The position numbers were made by a program, and so were the translations under genes. Positions 1-9,443 of a stretch of DNA of 64,000 bases are shown here, piece by piece (position 1 is the stretch's first letter; every line of letters begins with the position of its first letter). The notes beneath the pieces are model-generated. The model worked only from the letters and a program-made list of their open reading frames with translations. It ran no database searches and had not been told where the DNA came from. Source of the stretch: Phil1 sp964487565 (GTDB lineage: Bacteria > Bacillota > Clostridia > Christensenellales > CAG-138); assembly GCA_964487565.1 (NCBI GenBank), contig CAZARN010000002.1, positions 1 to 64,000 on the forward strand. Reading direction: 5' to 3'.

Positions 1-74
1 GCAGCGTATACAAAAGGTTATCAAACGTGTTCCTCCAAAGCATACGGTTTATGTAAAAACCGTGTGAAAGAATA
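1..74. other. Window edge, no supportable gene
   Basis: This stretch holds a small perfect hairpin (ACGGTTT at 44-50 with AAACCGT at 57-63). On the reverse strand there is also a GGAGG (32-36) placed 7 nt before a TTG at 22-24, which could start a gene running off the left edge. Only about eight codons are visible. They do not resemble the start of fusA, the usual neighbour of rpsG, so no gene is called. Confidence 0.3.
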
Positions 75-103
75 CCGCGGATACGGCAAGGCCGTATCCG
101 CGG
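75..103 (-). terminator. Hairpin downstream of rpsG
   Basis: A perfect 13-bp stem (75-87 with 91-103) has a 3-nt loop and lies 14 nt beyond the rpsG stop. On the reverse strand it is followed by a weak T-rich stretch. It would end the rpsL-rpsG transcript before any further str-operon gene. Confidence 0.6.
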
Positions 104-116
104 CGGATAGTTCGGC

Positions 117-587
117 TTACCAGCGGTAATGGGCGAAGGCCCTGTTGGCTTCGGCCATCTTGTGGGTGTCTTCCTTCTTCTTGAAGGCGTTACCGGTCTG
201 GTTGGAGGCGTCCATGATCTCGCCTGCAAGGCGCTCCATCATGGTACGCTCGCCGCGGCTGCGGGCATAGCTCACGAGCCAGCGAAGACCAAGCGTCTGA
301 CGGCGCTCCGGACGGATCTCGATAGGCACCTGATAGGTGGCGCCGCCGACACGGCGGGCCTTGACCTCGAGCACCGGCATGATGTTGTTCATTGCCTGCT
401 CAAATACCTCAAGGGGTTCGCGGCCGGTCTTGTCCTTGATTATCTCAAAGGCGCCGTAGCACGCCTTCTGGGCGGTGCCGCGCTTGCCGTCGTGCATGAC
501 CTGATTGATAAGCTTGGTTACGAGCTTGCCGCCATAGATAGGATCGTCAAGCACTTCGCGTTTGGGTACAAATCCACGTCTGGGCAT
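117..587 (-). CDS. rpsG: 30S ribosomal protein S7
   Basis: Primary 16S rRNA-binding protein that nucleates assembly of the 30S head and lines the E site. The 156-residue length is exactly normal for bacterial S7. The start MPRRGFVPKREV, the motif VGGATYQVPIEI (about residues 80-91) and the C-terminal MAEANRAFAHYRW are diagnostic. A GGAGG sits 8 nt before the ATG. The gene lies 12 nt after rpsL on the same transcript. S7 is the translational autoregulator of the str operon in E. coli. Whether it has that role here is unknown. Confidence 0.98.
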   Translation of the reverse strand: MPRRGFVPKREVLDDPIYGGKLVTKLINQVMHDGKRGTAQKACYGAFEIIKDKTGREPLEVFEQAMNNIMPVLEVKARRVGGATYQVPIEIRPERRQTLGLRWLVSYARSRGERTMMERLAGEIMDASNQTGNAFKKKEDTHKMAEANRAFAHYRW

Positions 588-599
588 AGCTTTTCCTCC

Positions 600-974
600 T
601 TACTTCTTCGGACGCTTGGCGCCGTAAAGTGAACGGGCCTGCATACGCTTGGCCACGCCCGCAGTATCAAGAGCGCCGCGGATGATGTGATAACGAACGC
701 CAGGGAGATCCTTCACACGGCCGCCCCTGATGAGGACGACGCTGTGCTCCTGAAGGTTGTGGCCGATGCCGGGGATATAGGCCGTGCCTTCGAGGCCGTC
801 CGTAAGGCGGACACGCGCGATCTTACGAAGCGCGGAGTTAGGCTTTTTCGGTGTCATAGTACGCACTGCGGTGCAAACGCCGCGGCGCTGGGGGCACTGT
901 TTAAGAATAGGCGCGTTGGTCTTGTATGTGACCTGCTGACGGCCTTTGCGAACCAACTGATTAATGGTCGGCAT
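600..974 (-). CDS. rpsL: 30S ribosomal protein S12
   Basis: Decoding-centre protein that controls accuracy of tRNA selection. The 124 residues begin MPTINQLVRKGR and carry TPKKPNSALRK and GGRVKDLPGVRYH, the two loops where streptomycin resistance mutations arise. Both key lysines are present, so nothing suggests rpsL-based resistance. One local difference is YIPGIGHNLQEHS, where many bacteria have YIPGEGHNLQEHS. AGGAGG precedes the ATG. It is the first gene of a two-gene unit with rpsG and has its own promoter at 1068-1096. Confidence 0.98.
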   Translation of the reverse strand: MPTINQLVRKGRQQVTYKTNAPILKQCPQRRGVCTAVRTMTPKKPNSALRKIARVRLTDGLEGTAYIPGIGHNLQEHSVVLIRGGRVKDLPGVRYHIIRGALDTAGVAKRMQARSLYGAKRPKK

Positions 975-1020
975 TAGATTTCCTCCTGTAAAAAATCGCA
1001 GTTAGTGTTTCTATATCAAG

Positions 1021-1054
1021 AAAATCCCTTGCAACCCCTTGAAAGGGACATTTT
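1021..1054 (-). promoter_or_regulatory. Structured leader of rpsL-rpsG
   Basis: The roughly 86-nt untranslated leader between the predicted transcription start (near 1061) and rpsL can fold. AAGGGATTTT near its 3' side pairs with AAAATGTCCCTT, with a 2-nt bulge, around 1021-1054. A smaller CCCTT/AAGGG hairpin competes with it. It could be an autoregulatory ribosomal-protein leader, but no known class was recognised. Confidence 0.3.
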
Positions 1055-1067
1055 CCGCAACTTTATG

Positions 1068-1096
1068 ATTTTAGCATTTAGCAAGCCTTATGTCAA
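1068..1096 (-). promoter_or_regulatory. Sigma-70-type promoter for rpsL-rpsG
   Basis: On the reverse strand a perfect TTGACA (1091-1096) is followed after 17 nt by TAAAAT (1068-1073). The -35 box overlaps the TGA stop codon of the upstream membrane-protein gene (1093-1095), so rpsL can be transcribed apart from rpoBC. Confidence 0.75.
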
Positions 1097-1872
1097 ACAG
1101 TTTCGTTGTTTTCGGCACGATTTTCTTCATTCTCCGCGCTTCCATCATTCTTTTCAGGCGCAGCGGTGAAGATTCCCTGTTTGATCGGCGTTTTTGAAAA
1201 TACAAGCCTGCTCATGTCCTTGTTCCTGTAAAGCTCAAACCAGCCGCGATCGGCGAGGGCATTGAGCTTATCCACGCCCATTATGTCAAGATGCATCTCT
1301 TTTTCATACTTGCTGCGCAGCGTTTTTTTGATTATCGCACCGCCTGCGATCCCAAGCGCCGTTATCGCCGCGAACACAAGAAAAGGAAGCACGGCGGCCA
1401 CTGCCGCAATAGGCTCGCGCACCGAGCGCACGCTCATAAGTATGAGCCCAAAGGCTGCAAAGGCCGTTCCCATCACAGGCGAAACATACTCGAGCATGAG
1501 GTATTTTCTCCTGCAGGCGTCGCAGCAGGCGATCTGCACCGGCAGCACCGTACCGGCGTGCGGTTCCCGCGCTATACCGAGTATCGCTACTTTGCGGCGC
1601 TTTGGTTCCCTGTGGCCGAGATCCGCGAGCGCGTACCATTTCTTCGGGCGCGCTTCGCCCTTGCAGAGTCTGCAACGGTCGCCCGAAAAAAGATCTGCTA
1701 TGCCGTCCTCCGGCATTTTCTCGCATATCGCGTCAAGGTCGGCGCGGACCTGCGCGGCTTTTTCTTCGGTTTCGCAGTTCACCGTGCACGTCCTGCAATT
1801 TTCCATGTTGAGAAGCGCACAATACTTGCTGCCGTGGAGCGGGCAGGTTTCCTTTGTATAAGTCCTTGCCAT
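1093..1872 (-). CDS. Cys-rich membrane protein, unknown function
   Basis: A 259-residue protein not recognised as a named family. The N-terminal third is rich in cysteine (CPLHGSKYC, CRTCTVNC, CRLC, CCDAC), spaced like zinc-ribbon or metal-binding knuckles. Residues about 130-152 and 157-180 form two hydrophobic segments (GTAFAAFGLILMSV and AAVLPFLVFAAITALGIAGG). The tail is hydrophilic and ends in a low-complexity Asn/Glu-rich stretch. It looks like a two-pass membrane protein with cytoplasmic metal-binding ends. It has a strong AGGAGG and sits between rpoC and rpsL, so it may be co-transcribed with rpoBC. The role is unknown. Confidence 0.75.
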   Translation of the reverse strand: MARTYTKETCPLHGSKYCALLNMENCRTCTVNCETEEKAAQVRADLDAICEKMPEDGIADLFSGDRCRLCKGEARPKKWYALADLGHREPKRRKVAILGIAREPHAGTVLPVQIACCDACRRKYLMLEYVSPVMGTAFAAFGLILMSVRSVREPIAAVAAVLPFLVFAAITALGIAGGAIIKKTLRSKYEKEMHLDIMGVDKLNALADRGWFELYRNKDMSRLVFSKTPIKQGIFTAAPEKNDGSAENEENRAENNETV

Positions 1873-1894
1873 TGCATCCTCCTTAACTTATTAT

Positions 1895-1937
1895 GCGCCG
1901 TGCCGGACGCGGTTTTTTCATGCGCCCGGCACGGTGC
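1895..1937 (-). terminator. Hairpin after rpoC
   Basis: Imperfect 16-bp stem (1895-1910 with 1922-1937, two mismatches) in the rpoC-membrane protein gap. The T-rich run lies in the loop, not after the stem, so this may be an attenuating or processing hairpin more than a full terminator. Confidence 0.4.
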
Positions 1938-1960
1938 GGATTCATTTTACGGTATTCTCT

Positions 1961-4900
1961 TCACTCTGCCTTGGGCTGAGGCTGCACGCCATCGGCTTCA
2001 ACCTCAACGCCGTGATAGCGTTTGAGACCGATTCCGGCGGGGATGAGCTTGCCGATTATCACGTTTTCCTTGAGGCCGACAAGCGGATCGACCTTGCCCT
2101 TTATCGCGGCTTCAGTCAAAACGCGCGTTGTCTCCTGGAACGACGCCGCGGAGAGGAACGAATCCGTGGCCAGGGCTGCCTTCGTGATGCCCAGCAGCTT
2201 GCGCTTTGCGATCGCGGGCTGCATTCCCTTCTCGACCATTTCCTCGTTCTCGCGCTCGAAACGGAATATATCCACAAGTTCTCCGGGGAGCATTTCCGTA
2301 TCGCCCGCATCCTCGATCTGCACCTTGCGCAGCATCTGGCGGATTATGACCTCGATATGCTTGTCGGCGATATCGACGCCCTGCGTCTTGTAAACGTTCT
2401 GGACCTCCTTGAGCATGTATGCCTGCACGCCCTTGACGCCCTTGATCTTGAGGATGTCGTTCGGGTTGATGGAACCGTCGGTCATCTCGTCGCCGGCCTC
2501 AACCGTATCTCCGTCCTTAACGCGAAGCTTCGCGCCGAAGGGGATAAGATACTTTTCAACTTCACCGTCGTCATTCTTGACTATCGCCTCACGGCGCTTG
2601 CCTTCAGAGATCGTGACCGTACCGTTGATCTCGCTTATGACTGCAAGGCCCTTCGGTTTTCTCGCTTCGAATATTTCCACGACACGGGGAAGACCCTGTG
2701 TGATATCGTCAGCGCTTGCAACGCCGCCGGTATGGAATGTTCTCATTGTAAGCTGCGTGCCCGGCTCGCCGATAGCCTGCGCGGCGATTATGCCCACGGC
2801 TTCGCCGATATTGACTTCGCCGCCGGTGGCCATGTTCGCGCCGTAGCACTTGGAGCACACGCCGTGCTCGCTGCGGCAGGTGAACACGCTGCGGCAGGTC
2901 ATGCCGGTTATGCCGGCAGCCACGATGCGATCGCGGATCCCGTATGTTATCATTGAATCCGCGTCGCAAAGCATCTCGCCGGTTTCCGGATGATACACAG
3001 GATCGACGGTGTATCTGCCCAGTATCCTGTCGCCGAAGGATTCAACGACCTTTGAACCGTCCATGAGCGCTTCGATGTGCATACCCTTGGGCGCTTCACC
3101 GCGCGCCGCGAAGCAATCCTCCTCGCGCACGATAACATCCTGCGAAACATCAACAAGACGGCGGGTCAGATAGCCGGAGTCCGCGGTTCGAAGCGCGGTA
3201 TCGGCAAGGCCTTTTCTCGCGCCGTGCGATGATACGAAGAATTCGAGCACCGTGAGGCCTTCACGGAAGTTCGCGCGTATAGGCACCTCTATGATCTGAC
3301 CGGAAGGATCCGCCATCAGACCGCGCATGCCGCCAAGCTGGCTGATCTGGTTCTTGTTGCCGCGCGCTCCGGAGTTTGCCATCATGAATATCGGGTTGTC
3401 TTCCTTGAGCGTGGCCATGAGCGCGTCTGTGACCTTGGATGTTGCGCCGGACCAGATGTCGATGACCTTTGACCTGCGTTCCTGATCGGAAAGCATACCG
3501 TCGCTGAAAAGCTCTTCGACGTCGGCCACCCTGTGTTCGGCCTCCTCAAGGATCGCCTTCTTCTCCTCAGGCACGACCATATCCTGGAAACCTATCGATA
3601 TGCCGCCGCGCGTTGAGTAACGGAAGCCCAGCGACTTGATGTTGTCGAGCACTTCGCTCGTGACGCTTGCGCCGTAACGGCGATAGCACCTGTCGGCGAT
3701 TTTCTTGAGGTCGCTCTTGACAATGAGCTTATCCATCTCAAGCTTGAATATATTCTCTTCCTTTGATCTGTCCACAAAGCCGAGATCCTGCGGGATGGCG
3801 TTGTTGAATATCAGCCTGCCGATAGAGGTGTCGATCACCTTGCGGCGCTTCTCGCCCTGCCATTCGCGCTCAACGCGCACCTTGACCTTGGCATGCAGCG
3901 TCACTTCGCCCGTCTGATAAGCCATTACGGCCTCGTCTTCATTTGCAAAAGCCTTGCCCGTGCCCTTCTCGGTGTCGCTTTGGAGCGTGAGATAGTAGCA
4001 GCCTATAACCATATCCTGGCTGGGCTCCACAACAGGCTGACCGCTCTGCGGCTTCAATATGTTGTTGGACGCAAGCATGAGGAAACGCGCTTCCGCCTGT
4101 GCCTCAACGGAAAGCGGCACATGGACTGCCATCTGGTCGCCGTCGAAGTCCGCGTTGAACGCGGTGCAAACGAGCGGATGCAGCTTTATTGCGCGGCCTT
4201 CCACAAGGATCGGCTCAAATGCCTGTATGCCGAGCCTGTGCAGCGTCGGCGCGCGGTTGAGCAGGACCGGATGCTCTTTTATGACCACCTCAAGTTCATC
4301 CCAAACCTCGGTCTTGACGCGCTCGACCATACGTTTTGCGCTCTTTATGTTGTGTGCAAGCCCGTCCTCGACGAGCTTCTTCATCACGAAGGGCTTGAAA
4401 AGCTCAAGCGCCATCTCCTTGGGCAGACCGCACTGATACATCTTGAGCTCCGGGCCGACGACGATAACGCTTCGTCCGGAATAGTCAACGCGCTTGCCCA
4501 GCAGGTTCTGACGGAAACGGCCCTGTTTGCCGCGCAGCATATCCGAAAGGGACTTGAGCGGCCTGTTGCCCGGGCCGGTCACGGGGCGTCCGCGCCTGCC
4601 GTTGTCGATGAGGGCGTCCACGGCCTCCTGGAGCATACGCTTTTCGTTGCGCACGATGATATCGGGCGCGCGCAGCTCAAGCAGCCTCTTGAGGCGGTTG
4701 TTGCGGTTTATTACCCTGCGGTAAAGATCGTTGAGATCGCTCGTCGCAAAGCGTCCGCCGTCAAGCTGGACCATCGGGCGAAGCTCGGGCGGGATCACCG
4801 GCACGGCGTCCATGATTATCCACTCAGGCTTATTGCCGCTCTTTATGAACGCCTCTATCACCTCAAGGCGCTTGATCGCGTTTGCGCGCTTCTGGCCGGA

Positions 4901-5497
4901 GGAATTTGCGATCTCATCCTTGAGCTGCTTGTCGAGCTCCTCAAGGTTGAGCTGCTTCAAAAGCTCCTTTATGGCTTCTGCGCCCATGCCGGCCTTGAAC
5001 GCCTTGGCGCCGTATTCTTCCTTGGCGTCGCGGTATTCCTTGTCGGTGAGTATCTGTTTGTACATCAGCGGCGTGGTGCCGGGATCCGTCACCACAAATG
5101 CCGCAAAATAAAGCACCTTTTCAAGGTTTCTCGGGCTCATGTCCAGCAGCATCTTCATGCGGCAGGGTATGCCCTTGAAATACCATATGTGGGACACGGG
5201 CGCCGCAAGCTCGATATGGCCCATGCGCTCGCGGCGAACCTTGGCGCGCGTCACCTCGACGCCGCACTTTTCGCATATGACGCCCTTATAGCGCACGCGC
5301 TTGTAACGTCCGCAATGGCACTCCCAATCCTTTGTAGGCCCGAATATGCGCTCGCAGAAAAGGCCGTCGCGTTCGGGCTTGAGGGTGCGGTAATTTATCG
5401 TCTCAGGCTTTTTGACCTCGCCGTGGGACCATTCGCGTATCTTTTCGGGCGAAGCAAGCCCGATCTGTATTGCGTCGAAATTCGTCAGTTCAAACAA
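1961..5497 (-). CDS. rpoC: RNA polymerase subunit beta'
   Basis: Largest catalytic subunit of RNA polymerase. The 1178-residue length fits Clostridia, with no large lineage-specific insert. The N-terminal zinc site (CHCGRYKRV...CEKCG, about residues 60-78), the catalytic Mg2+ motif NADFDGDQMAVHVPLS (about 446-461) and the second zinc site (CRSVFTCRSEHGVCSKC, about 870-886) are all visible. The first codon is TTG, 9 nt after GGGGG. No ATG gives a better N-terminus, since MFELTNFDAIQIGLASPEKI is typical. It follows rpoB by 21 nt in one transcript. Confidence 0.98.
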   Translation of the reverse strand: MFELTNFDAIQIGLASPEKIREWSHGEVKKPETINYRTLKPERDGLFCERIFGPTKDWECHCGRYKRVRYKGVICEKCGVEVTRAKVRRERMGHIELAAPVSHIWYFKGIPCRMKMLLDMSPRNLEKVLYFAAFVVTDPGTTPLMYKQILTDKEYRDAKEEYGAKAFKAGMGAEAIKELLKQLNLEELDKQLKDEIANSSGQKRANAIKRLEVIEAFIKSGNKPEWIIMDAVPVIPPELRPMVQLDGGRFATSDLNDLYRRVINRNNRLKRLLELRAPDIIVRNEKRMLQEAVDALIDNGRRGRPVTGPGNRPLKSLSDMLRGKQGRFRQNLLGKRVDYSGRSVIVVGPELKMYQCGLPKEMALELFKPFVMKKLVEDGLAHNIKSAKRMVERVKTEVWDELEVVIKEHPVLLNRAPTLHRLGIQAFEPILVEGRAIKLHPLVCTAFNADFDGDQMAVHVPLSVEAQAEARFLMLASNNILKPQSGQPVVEPSQDMVIGCYYLTLQSDTEKGTGKAFANEDEAVMAYQTGEVTLHAKVKVRVEREWQGEKRRKVIDTSIGRLIFNNAIPQDLGFVDRSKEENIFKLEMDKLIVKSDLKKIADRCYRRYGASVTSEVLDNIKSLGFRYSTRGGISIGFQDMVVPEEKKAILEEAEHRVADVEELFSDGMLSDQERRSKVIDIWSGATSKVTDALMATLKEDNPIFMMANSGARGNKNQISQLGGMRGLMADPSGQIIEVPIRANFREGLTVLEFFVSSHGARKGLADTALRTADSGYLTRRLVDVSQDVIVREEDCFAARGEAPKGMHIEALMDGSKVVESFGDRILGRYTVDPVYHPETGEMLCDADSMITYGIRDRIVAAGITGMTCRSVFTCRSEHGVCSKCYGANMATGGEVNIGEAVGIIAAQAIGEPGTQLTMRTFHTGGVASADDITQGLPRVVEIFEARKPKGLAVISEINGTVTISEGKRREAIVKNDDGEVEKYLIPFGAKLRVKDGDTVEAGDEMTDGSINPNDILKIKGVKGVQAYMLKEVQNVYKTQGVDIADKHIEVIIRQMLRKVQIEDAGDTEMLPGELVDIFRFERENEEMVEKGMQPAIAKRKLLGITKAALATDSFLSAASFQETTRVLTEAAIKGKVDPLVGLKENVIIGKLIPAGIGLKRYHGVEVEADGVQPQPKAE

Positions 5498-5518
5498 TGT
5501 ACAAATCCCCCTTCAGCT

Positions 5519-8500
5519 TCAGTCTTCTTCGCCGTCATCGCCGTCTTTGCCGTTCTTGGCTTTTTCGGCTTCTTCGTCAAGGCTCTCATCGAAATCGGAG
5601 AAATCATCGTCGAGGTCATCGCCCTCTTCTTCGCTTTCACCGTCTTCATCGGCGTCAAACTCCGAGAAGTCGGGCAGCGACATGCTGGGCGTGACCGGAG
5701 GCGCATCCTCCGTGCCGGAGATGTTGAGATCAAGCGACGGACGGTCGTCCTCATCTATCATCTCGCCGATCTGTATCTCCTCATGGGTGTCGCTCAGCAC
5801 CTTCACATCAAGGCACAGGGACTGCAGCTCCTTTATGAGCACCTTGAAGGATTCCGGCACGCCCGGTTCGGGCACGTTTTCGCCCTTCACGATGGCTTCA
5901 TAGGTCTTCACACGGCCGACCACATCGTCCGACTTGACGGTGAGGATCTCCTGGAGCGTGTTGGCTGCGCCGTATGCTTCAAGCGCCCAAACCTCCATCT
6001 CGCCGAATCGCTGACCGCCGAACTGGGCTTTGCCGCCGAGCGGCTGCTGTGTGACAAGCGAGTACGGGCCTGTGGAGCGCGCATGGATCTTGTCGTCCAC
6101 AAGGTGATGCAGCTTGAGATAATACATGTATCCGACGGAGACGCGGTTCTCGAACGGTTCGCCCGTGCGGCCGTCGAAAAGCTGTGTTTTGCCGTCCGGA
6201 TCCCTGCCCGCGTCAACGAGCAGATCCTTGATATCCTTTTCGGTCGCGCCGTCGAAAACCGGCGTCGCGATCTTCCATCCCATCGATTTCGCCGCCATGC
6301 CCAAATGCAGCTCGAGCACCTGACCGATGTTCATTCGGCTCGGCACGCCGAGCGGGTTAAGCACGATCTGCAACGGCGTTCCGTCCGGCAGGAAAGGCAT
6401 ATCCTCTTCAGGCAGTATGCGGGAAATGACGCCCTTGTTGCCGTGACGGCCGGCCATCTTGTCGCCGACGGAGATTTTGCGCTTCTGCGCGATATAAACG
6501 CGCACAAGCTCGTTCACGCCCGGTGAAAGCTCATCCTTGTTCTCGCGCGTGAATACCTTAACATCAACGATAATGCCGCCTTCACCGTGGGGAACCTTGA
6601 GGGAGGTATCGCGCACCTCGCGCGCCTTCTCGCCGAATATGGCGCGAAGCAGTCTTTCCTCGGCCGTCAGCTCCTGTTCGCCCTTCGGTGTGACCTTTCC
6701 GACGAGTATATCGCCCGAGCGCACCTCCGCGCCTATGCGGATTATGCCGCGCTCGTCAAGATCGGAAAGCGCGTCCTCGCCGACGTTCGGGATATCGCGG
6801 GTGATCTCTTCCTTGCCAAGCTTCGTGTCGCGCGCTTCGGTCTCATGCTCCTCGATGTGGATCGAGGTGTAAACATCCTCTTTGACAAGCTTTTCGCTGA
6901 TGAGGACCGCGTCCTCGTAGTTATAGCCTTCCCAAGGCATGAAGCCGATGAGTATGTTGCGGCCGAGCGCGATCTCGCCGTGTTCGGTCGACGCGCCGTC
7001 CGCGAGAACGTCGCCCTTCTTCACAACGTCGCCGACGTGAACGATCGGGCGCTGGTTTATGCAGGTCCCCTGGTTGGAACGCTTGAACTTTATGAGTTTG
7101 TATGTGTGACGCACGCCGTCCATGCTTTCGTTCACGACGCGGTCGGCCGACACGGCGACGATCTTGCCGTCCTCATGCGCGACAACGACAACGCCGGAGT
7201 CATGCGCGGCCTTGTATTCCATACCGGTTCCGACGATAGGCGCTTCCGGCATGAGAAGAGGCACGGCCTGACGCTGCATGTTCGAGCCCATGAGGGCGCG
7301 GTTCGCGTCGTCGTTTTCGAGGAAGGGGATCATGGCTGTCGCCACGGAAACGAGCTGTTTGGGCGAAACATCCATGTACTCTATCTCGGTGTTCTTAACT
7401 TCGACGATCTGATCGAGCCTTCTCGCGACGACCCTTTCCTTTTTGAACCAGATCTTGCCGTCTTTCTCCTCAATCGGCTCGTTTGCCTGCGCGATGATGA
7501 AATCGTCCTCTTCGTCCGCGGTGAGGTAAACGATATTTGTGCTTATCGTGTGCTCAACGCCGTTGACAACGCGATACGGCGCCTCGATGAAGCCGTATTT
7601 ATTGATGCGCGCATATGTGGAAAGCGAGTTGATAAGGCCTATGTTCGGGCCTTCAGGCGTTTCGATCGGGCACATGCGGCCGTAATGCGAATAATGCACG
7701 TCTCGCACTTCAAACGTCGCGCGATCCCTGTTGAGACCGCCGGGGCCGAGTGCCGAAAGACGGCGCTTATGCGTAAGCTCCGCAAGGGGGTTGGTCTGAT
7801 CCATGAACTGCGAAAGCTGTGATGAACCGAAAAACTCCTTTATGGCCGCCGTGACAGGGCGGATGTTGATGAGGTTGCTCGGCATTGCGGTCTCCATATC
7901 CTGGAGGCTCATGCGCTCGCGCACCACGCGCTCAAGTCTGGTCATGCCGACGCGGATCTGATTCTGCAAAAGCTCGCCGACGCTTCTTATGCGGCGGTTG
8001 CCCAGATGATCGATATCATCCGTTCTGCCGATGCCGTAATTCATGCCCATGAGGTAGCTCACTGAGGCCACGATATCATCCGGCACGATATGGCGCGGGA
8101 TGAGATCGTAAACATGGCTCTTGAGAAGGGCCTTGAGGCCTTCCTCGTCAAGCTCGCGTCCTTCGTCAAGGAGCTGTATGAGCGTCGGATAATGCACCTT
8201 CTCGTTTATTCCGCAGCTTTCCGGATTGAACGGGAGGAATTCCTTCGCATCGACAAACATGTTGCCGATGACCTTTATCTTCTTGTCTTCAACGGCGATA
8301 TAGATGCCGCGGGTGCCGCTGTTCTCGATCTTCTTGGCGTTCTCGCGGGTTATGCTCTTGCCTTCCTCAGCAAGGATCTCGCCGGTCGTCTTGTCGATGA
8401 AGTTCTCCGCCGCGATATGGCCCGCGATGCGGGATGCGAGCGAGAGCTTTTTGTTGAATTTATAACGGCCCACGCGCGCGAGATCATATCTCTTGTCAAA

Positions 8501-9277
8501 GAAGAGCGCGTTGAGAAGGCTCCTTGCGCTTTCCTCCGTCGGCGGCTCGCCGGGGCGCTGGCGCTTGTATATCTCGATGAGGCCGTCCTCGACGGACTTC
8601 GTGTTATCCTTGTCGAGGGTGTTGAGCAGGCGTTCTTCCTCGCCGAGCAGGTCGATTATTTCCGCGTTCGTGCCATAACCGAGCGCGCGCAGAAGCGCCG
8701 TCACAAACACCTTGCGCTGACGGTCGATCTTAACATACAGTATCTCGTTCGAGTCAGTTTCATACTCCAGCCACGCGCCGCGGTTCGGGATCACCTGAGC
8801 GGAATACAGATGCTTGCCCAGCTTGTCTATCGCGCCGGAAAAGTATACGCCGGGCGAGCGGACGAGCTGACTTACGATGACGCGCTCCGCACCGTTGATG
8901 ATGAAGGTGCCCTGCTCCGTCATGAGCGGGAAATCGCCCATGAACACAGGCTGTTCCTTCACCTCTCCGGTTTCCTTATTTATAAGACGCACCACCACGC
9001 GCAGCGGCGCACAGTAGTTGACGTCTCTTTCCTTGCACTCTTCGACGGAGTATTTGGGATGGTCGAAATCAATGCTGTAATCGACGAACTCGAGTACCAA
9101 TTTCTCGGAATAATCCGTAATCGGCGAGATGTCCGCCAAAACCTCCCGCAGATCCTCATCGACAAAACGCTGATAGGAATTCTTTTGAACCTCTATCAGA
9201 TCCGGCATGTCGAGGACCTCGTTGATACGGGAGAAACTCATGCGTTTCGTTGTGCCCATTTGCACTTCATGTACCAT
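5519..9277 (-). CDS. rpoB: RNA polymerase subunit beta
   Basis: Catalytic subunit that forms the active-site cleft with beta'. The start is set at the ATG at 9277 (MVHEVQMGTTKRMSF), because GAGGAG lies 8 nt upstream. The frame stays open for 39 more codons upstream, but that part looks like leader. This gives 1252 residues. The rifampicin region (GSSQLSQFMDQTNPLAEL, THKRRLSALGPGGL, about residues 470-500) has the sensitive-type Asp, His and Ser. The C-terminus is a very acidic tail rich in Asp and Glu, an extension of unknown role. The upstream neighbour is not rplL, so rpoBC is its own unit here. Confidence 0.98.
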   Translation of the reverse strand: MVHEVQMGTTKRMSFSRINEVLDMPDLIEVQKNSYQRFVDEDLREVLADISPITDYSEKLVLEFVDYSIDFDHPKYSVEECKERDVNYCAPLRVVVRLINKETGEVKEQPVFMGDFPLMTEQGTFIINGAERVIVSQLVRSPGVYFSGAIDKLGKHLYSAQVIPNRGAWLEYETDSNEILYVKIDRQRKVFVTALLRALGYGTNAEIIDLLGEEERLLNTLDKDNTKSVEDGLIEIYKRQRPGEPPTEESARSLLNALFFDKRYDLARVGRYKFNKKLSLASRIAGHIAAENFIDKTTGEILAEEGKSITRENAKKIENSGTRGIYIAVEDKKIKVIGNMFVDAKEFLPFNPESCGINEKVHYPTLIQLLDEGRELDEEGLKALLKSHVYDLIPRHIVPDDIVASVSYLMGMNYGIGRTDDIDHLGNRRIRSVGELLQNQIRVGMTRLERVVRERMSLQDMETAMPSNLINIRPVTAAIKEFFGSSQLSQFMDQTNPLAELTHKRRLSALGPGGLNRDRATFEVRDVHYSHYGRMCPIETPEGPNIGLINSLSTYARINKYGFIEAPYRVVNGVEHTISTNIVYLTADEEDDFIIAQANEPIEEKDGKIWFKKERVVARRLDQIVEVKNTEIEYMDVSPKQLVSVATAMIPFLENDDANRALMGSNMQRQAVPLLMPEAPIVGTGMEYKAAHDSGVVVVAHEDGKIVAVSADRVVNESMDGVRHTYKLIKFKRSNQGTCINQRPIVHVGDVVKKGDVLADGASTEHGEIALGRNILIGFMPWEGYNYEDAVLISEKLVKEDVYTSIHIEEHETEARDTKLGKEEITRDIPNVGEDALSDLDERGIIRIGAEVRSGDILVGKVTPKGEQELTAEERLLRAIFGEKAREVRDTSLKVPHGEGGIIVDVKVFTRENKDELSPGVNELVRVYIAQKRKISVGDKMAGRHGNKGVISRILPEEDMPFLPDGTPLQIVLNPLGVPSRMNIGQVLELHLGMAAKSMGWKIATPVFDGATEKDIKDLLVDAGRDPDGKTQLFDGRTGEPFENRVSVGYMYYLKLHHLVDDKIHARSTGPYSLVTQQPLGGKAQFGGQRFGEMEVWALEAYGAANTLQEILTVKSDDVVGRVKTYEAIVKGENVPEPGVPESFKVLIKELQSLCLDVKVLSDTHEEIQIGEMIDEDDRPSLDLNISGTEDAPPVTPSMSLPDFSEFDADEDGESEEEGDDLDDDFSDFDESLDEEAEKAKNGKDGDDGEED

Positions 9278-9443
9278 CGCGTTCACTCCTCTATACTTTT
9301 TCACCGTTTGCACGGCTTTTTTCCGGCGCGCCATTCCGGCAATAAGCTTCCCCCATTTTTGCATCGCGCATACCATATGAAGGAAAACCAGCATGATTTT
9401 GGTATCTGAAATGCCAAATTGGCACAGATTACCATGCTAACGC

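Noticed and set aside
470..900. Streptomycin or rifampicin resistance changes in rpsL and rpoB
   Set aside because: The key lysines of S12 and the Asp, His and Ser of the RpoB rifampicin region are the sensitive types.
3893..7822. Long open frames on the forward strand across rpoB and rpoC
   Set aside because: They run opposite to unmistakable RNA polymerase genes, have no ribosome sites and read as Arg/His/Leu-rich text from GC-rich codons.
9278..9394. N-terminal extension of RpoB by 39 residues
   Set aside because: The ATG at 9277 has a strong, well-spaced ribosome site and gives a normal RpoB N-terminus. The extension has neither.
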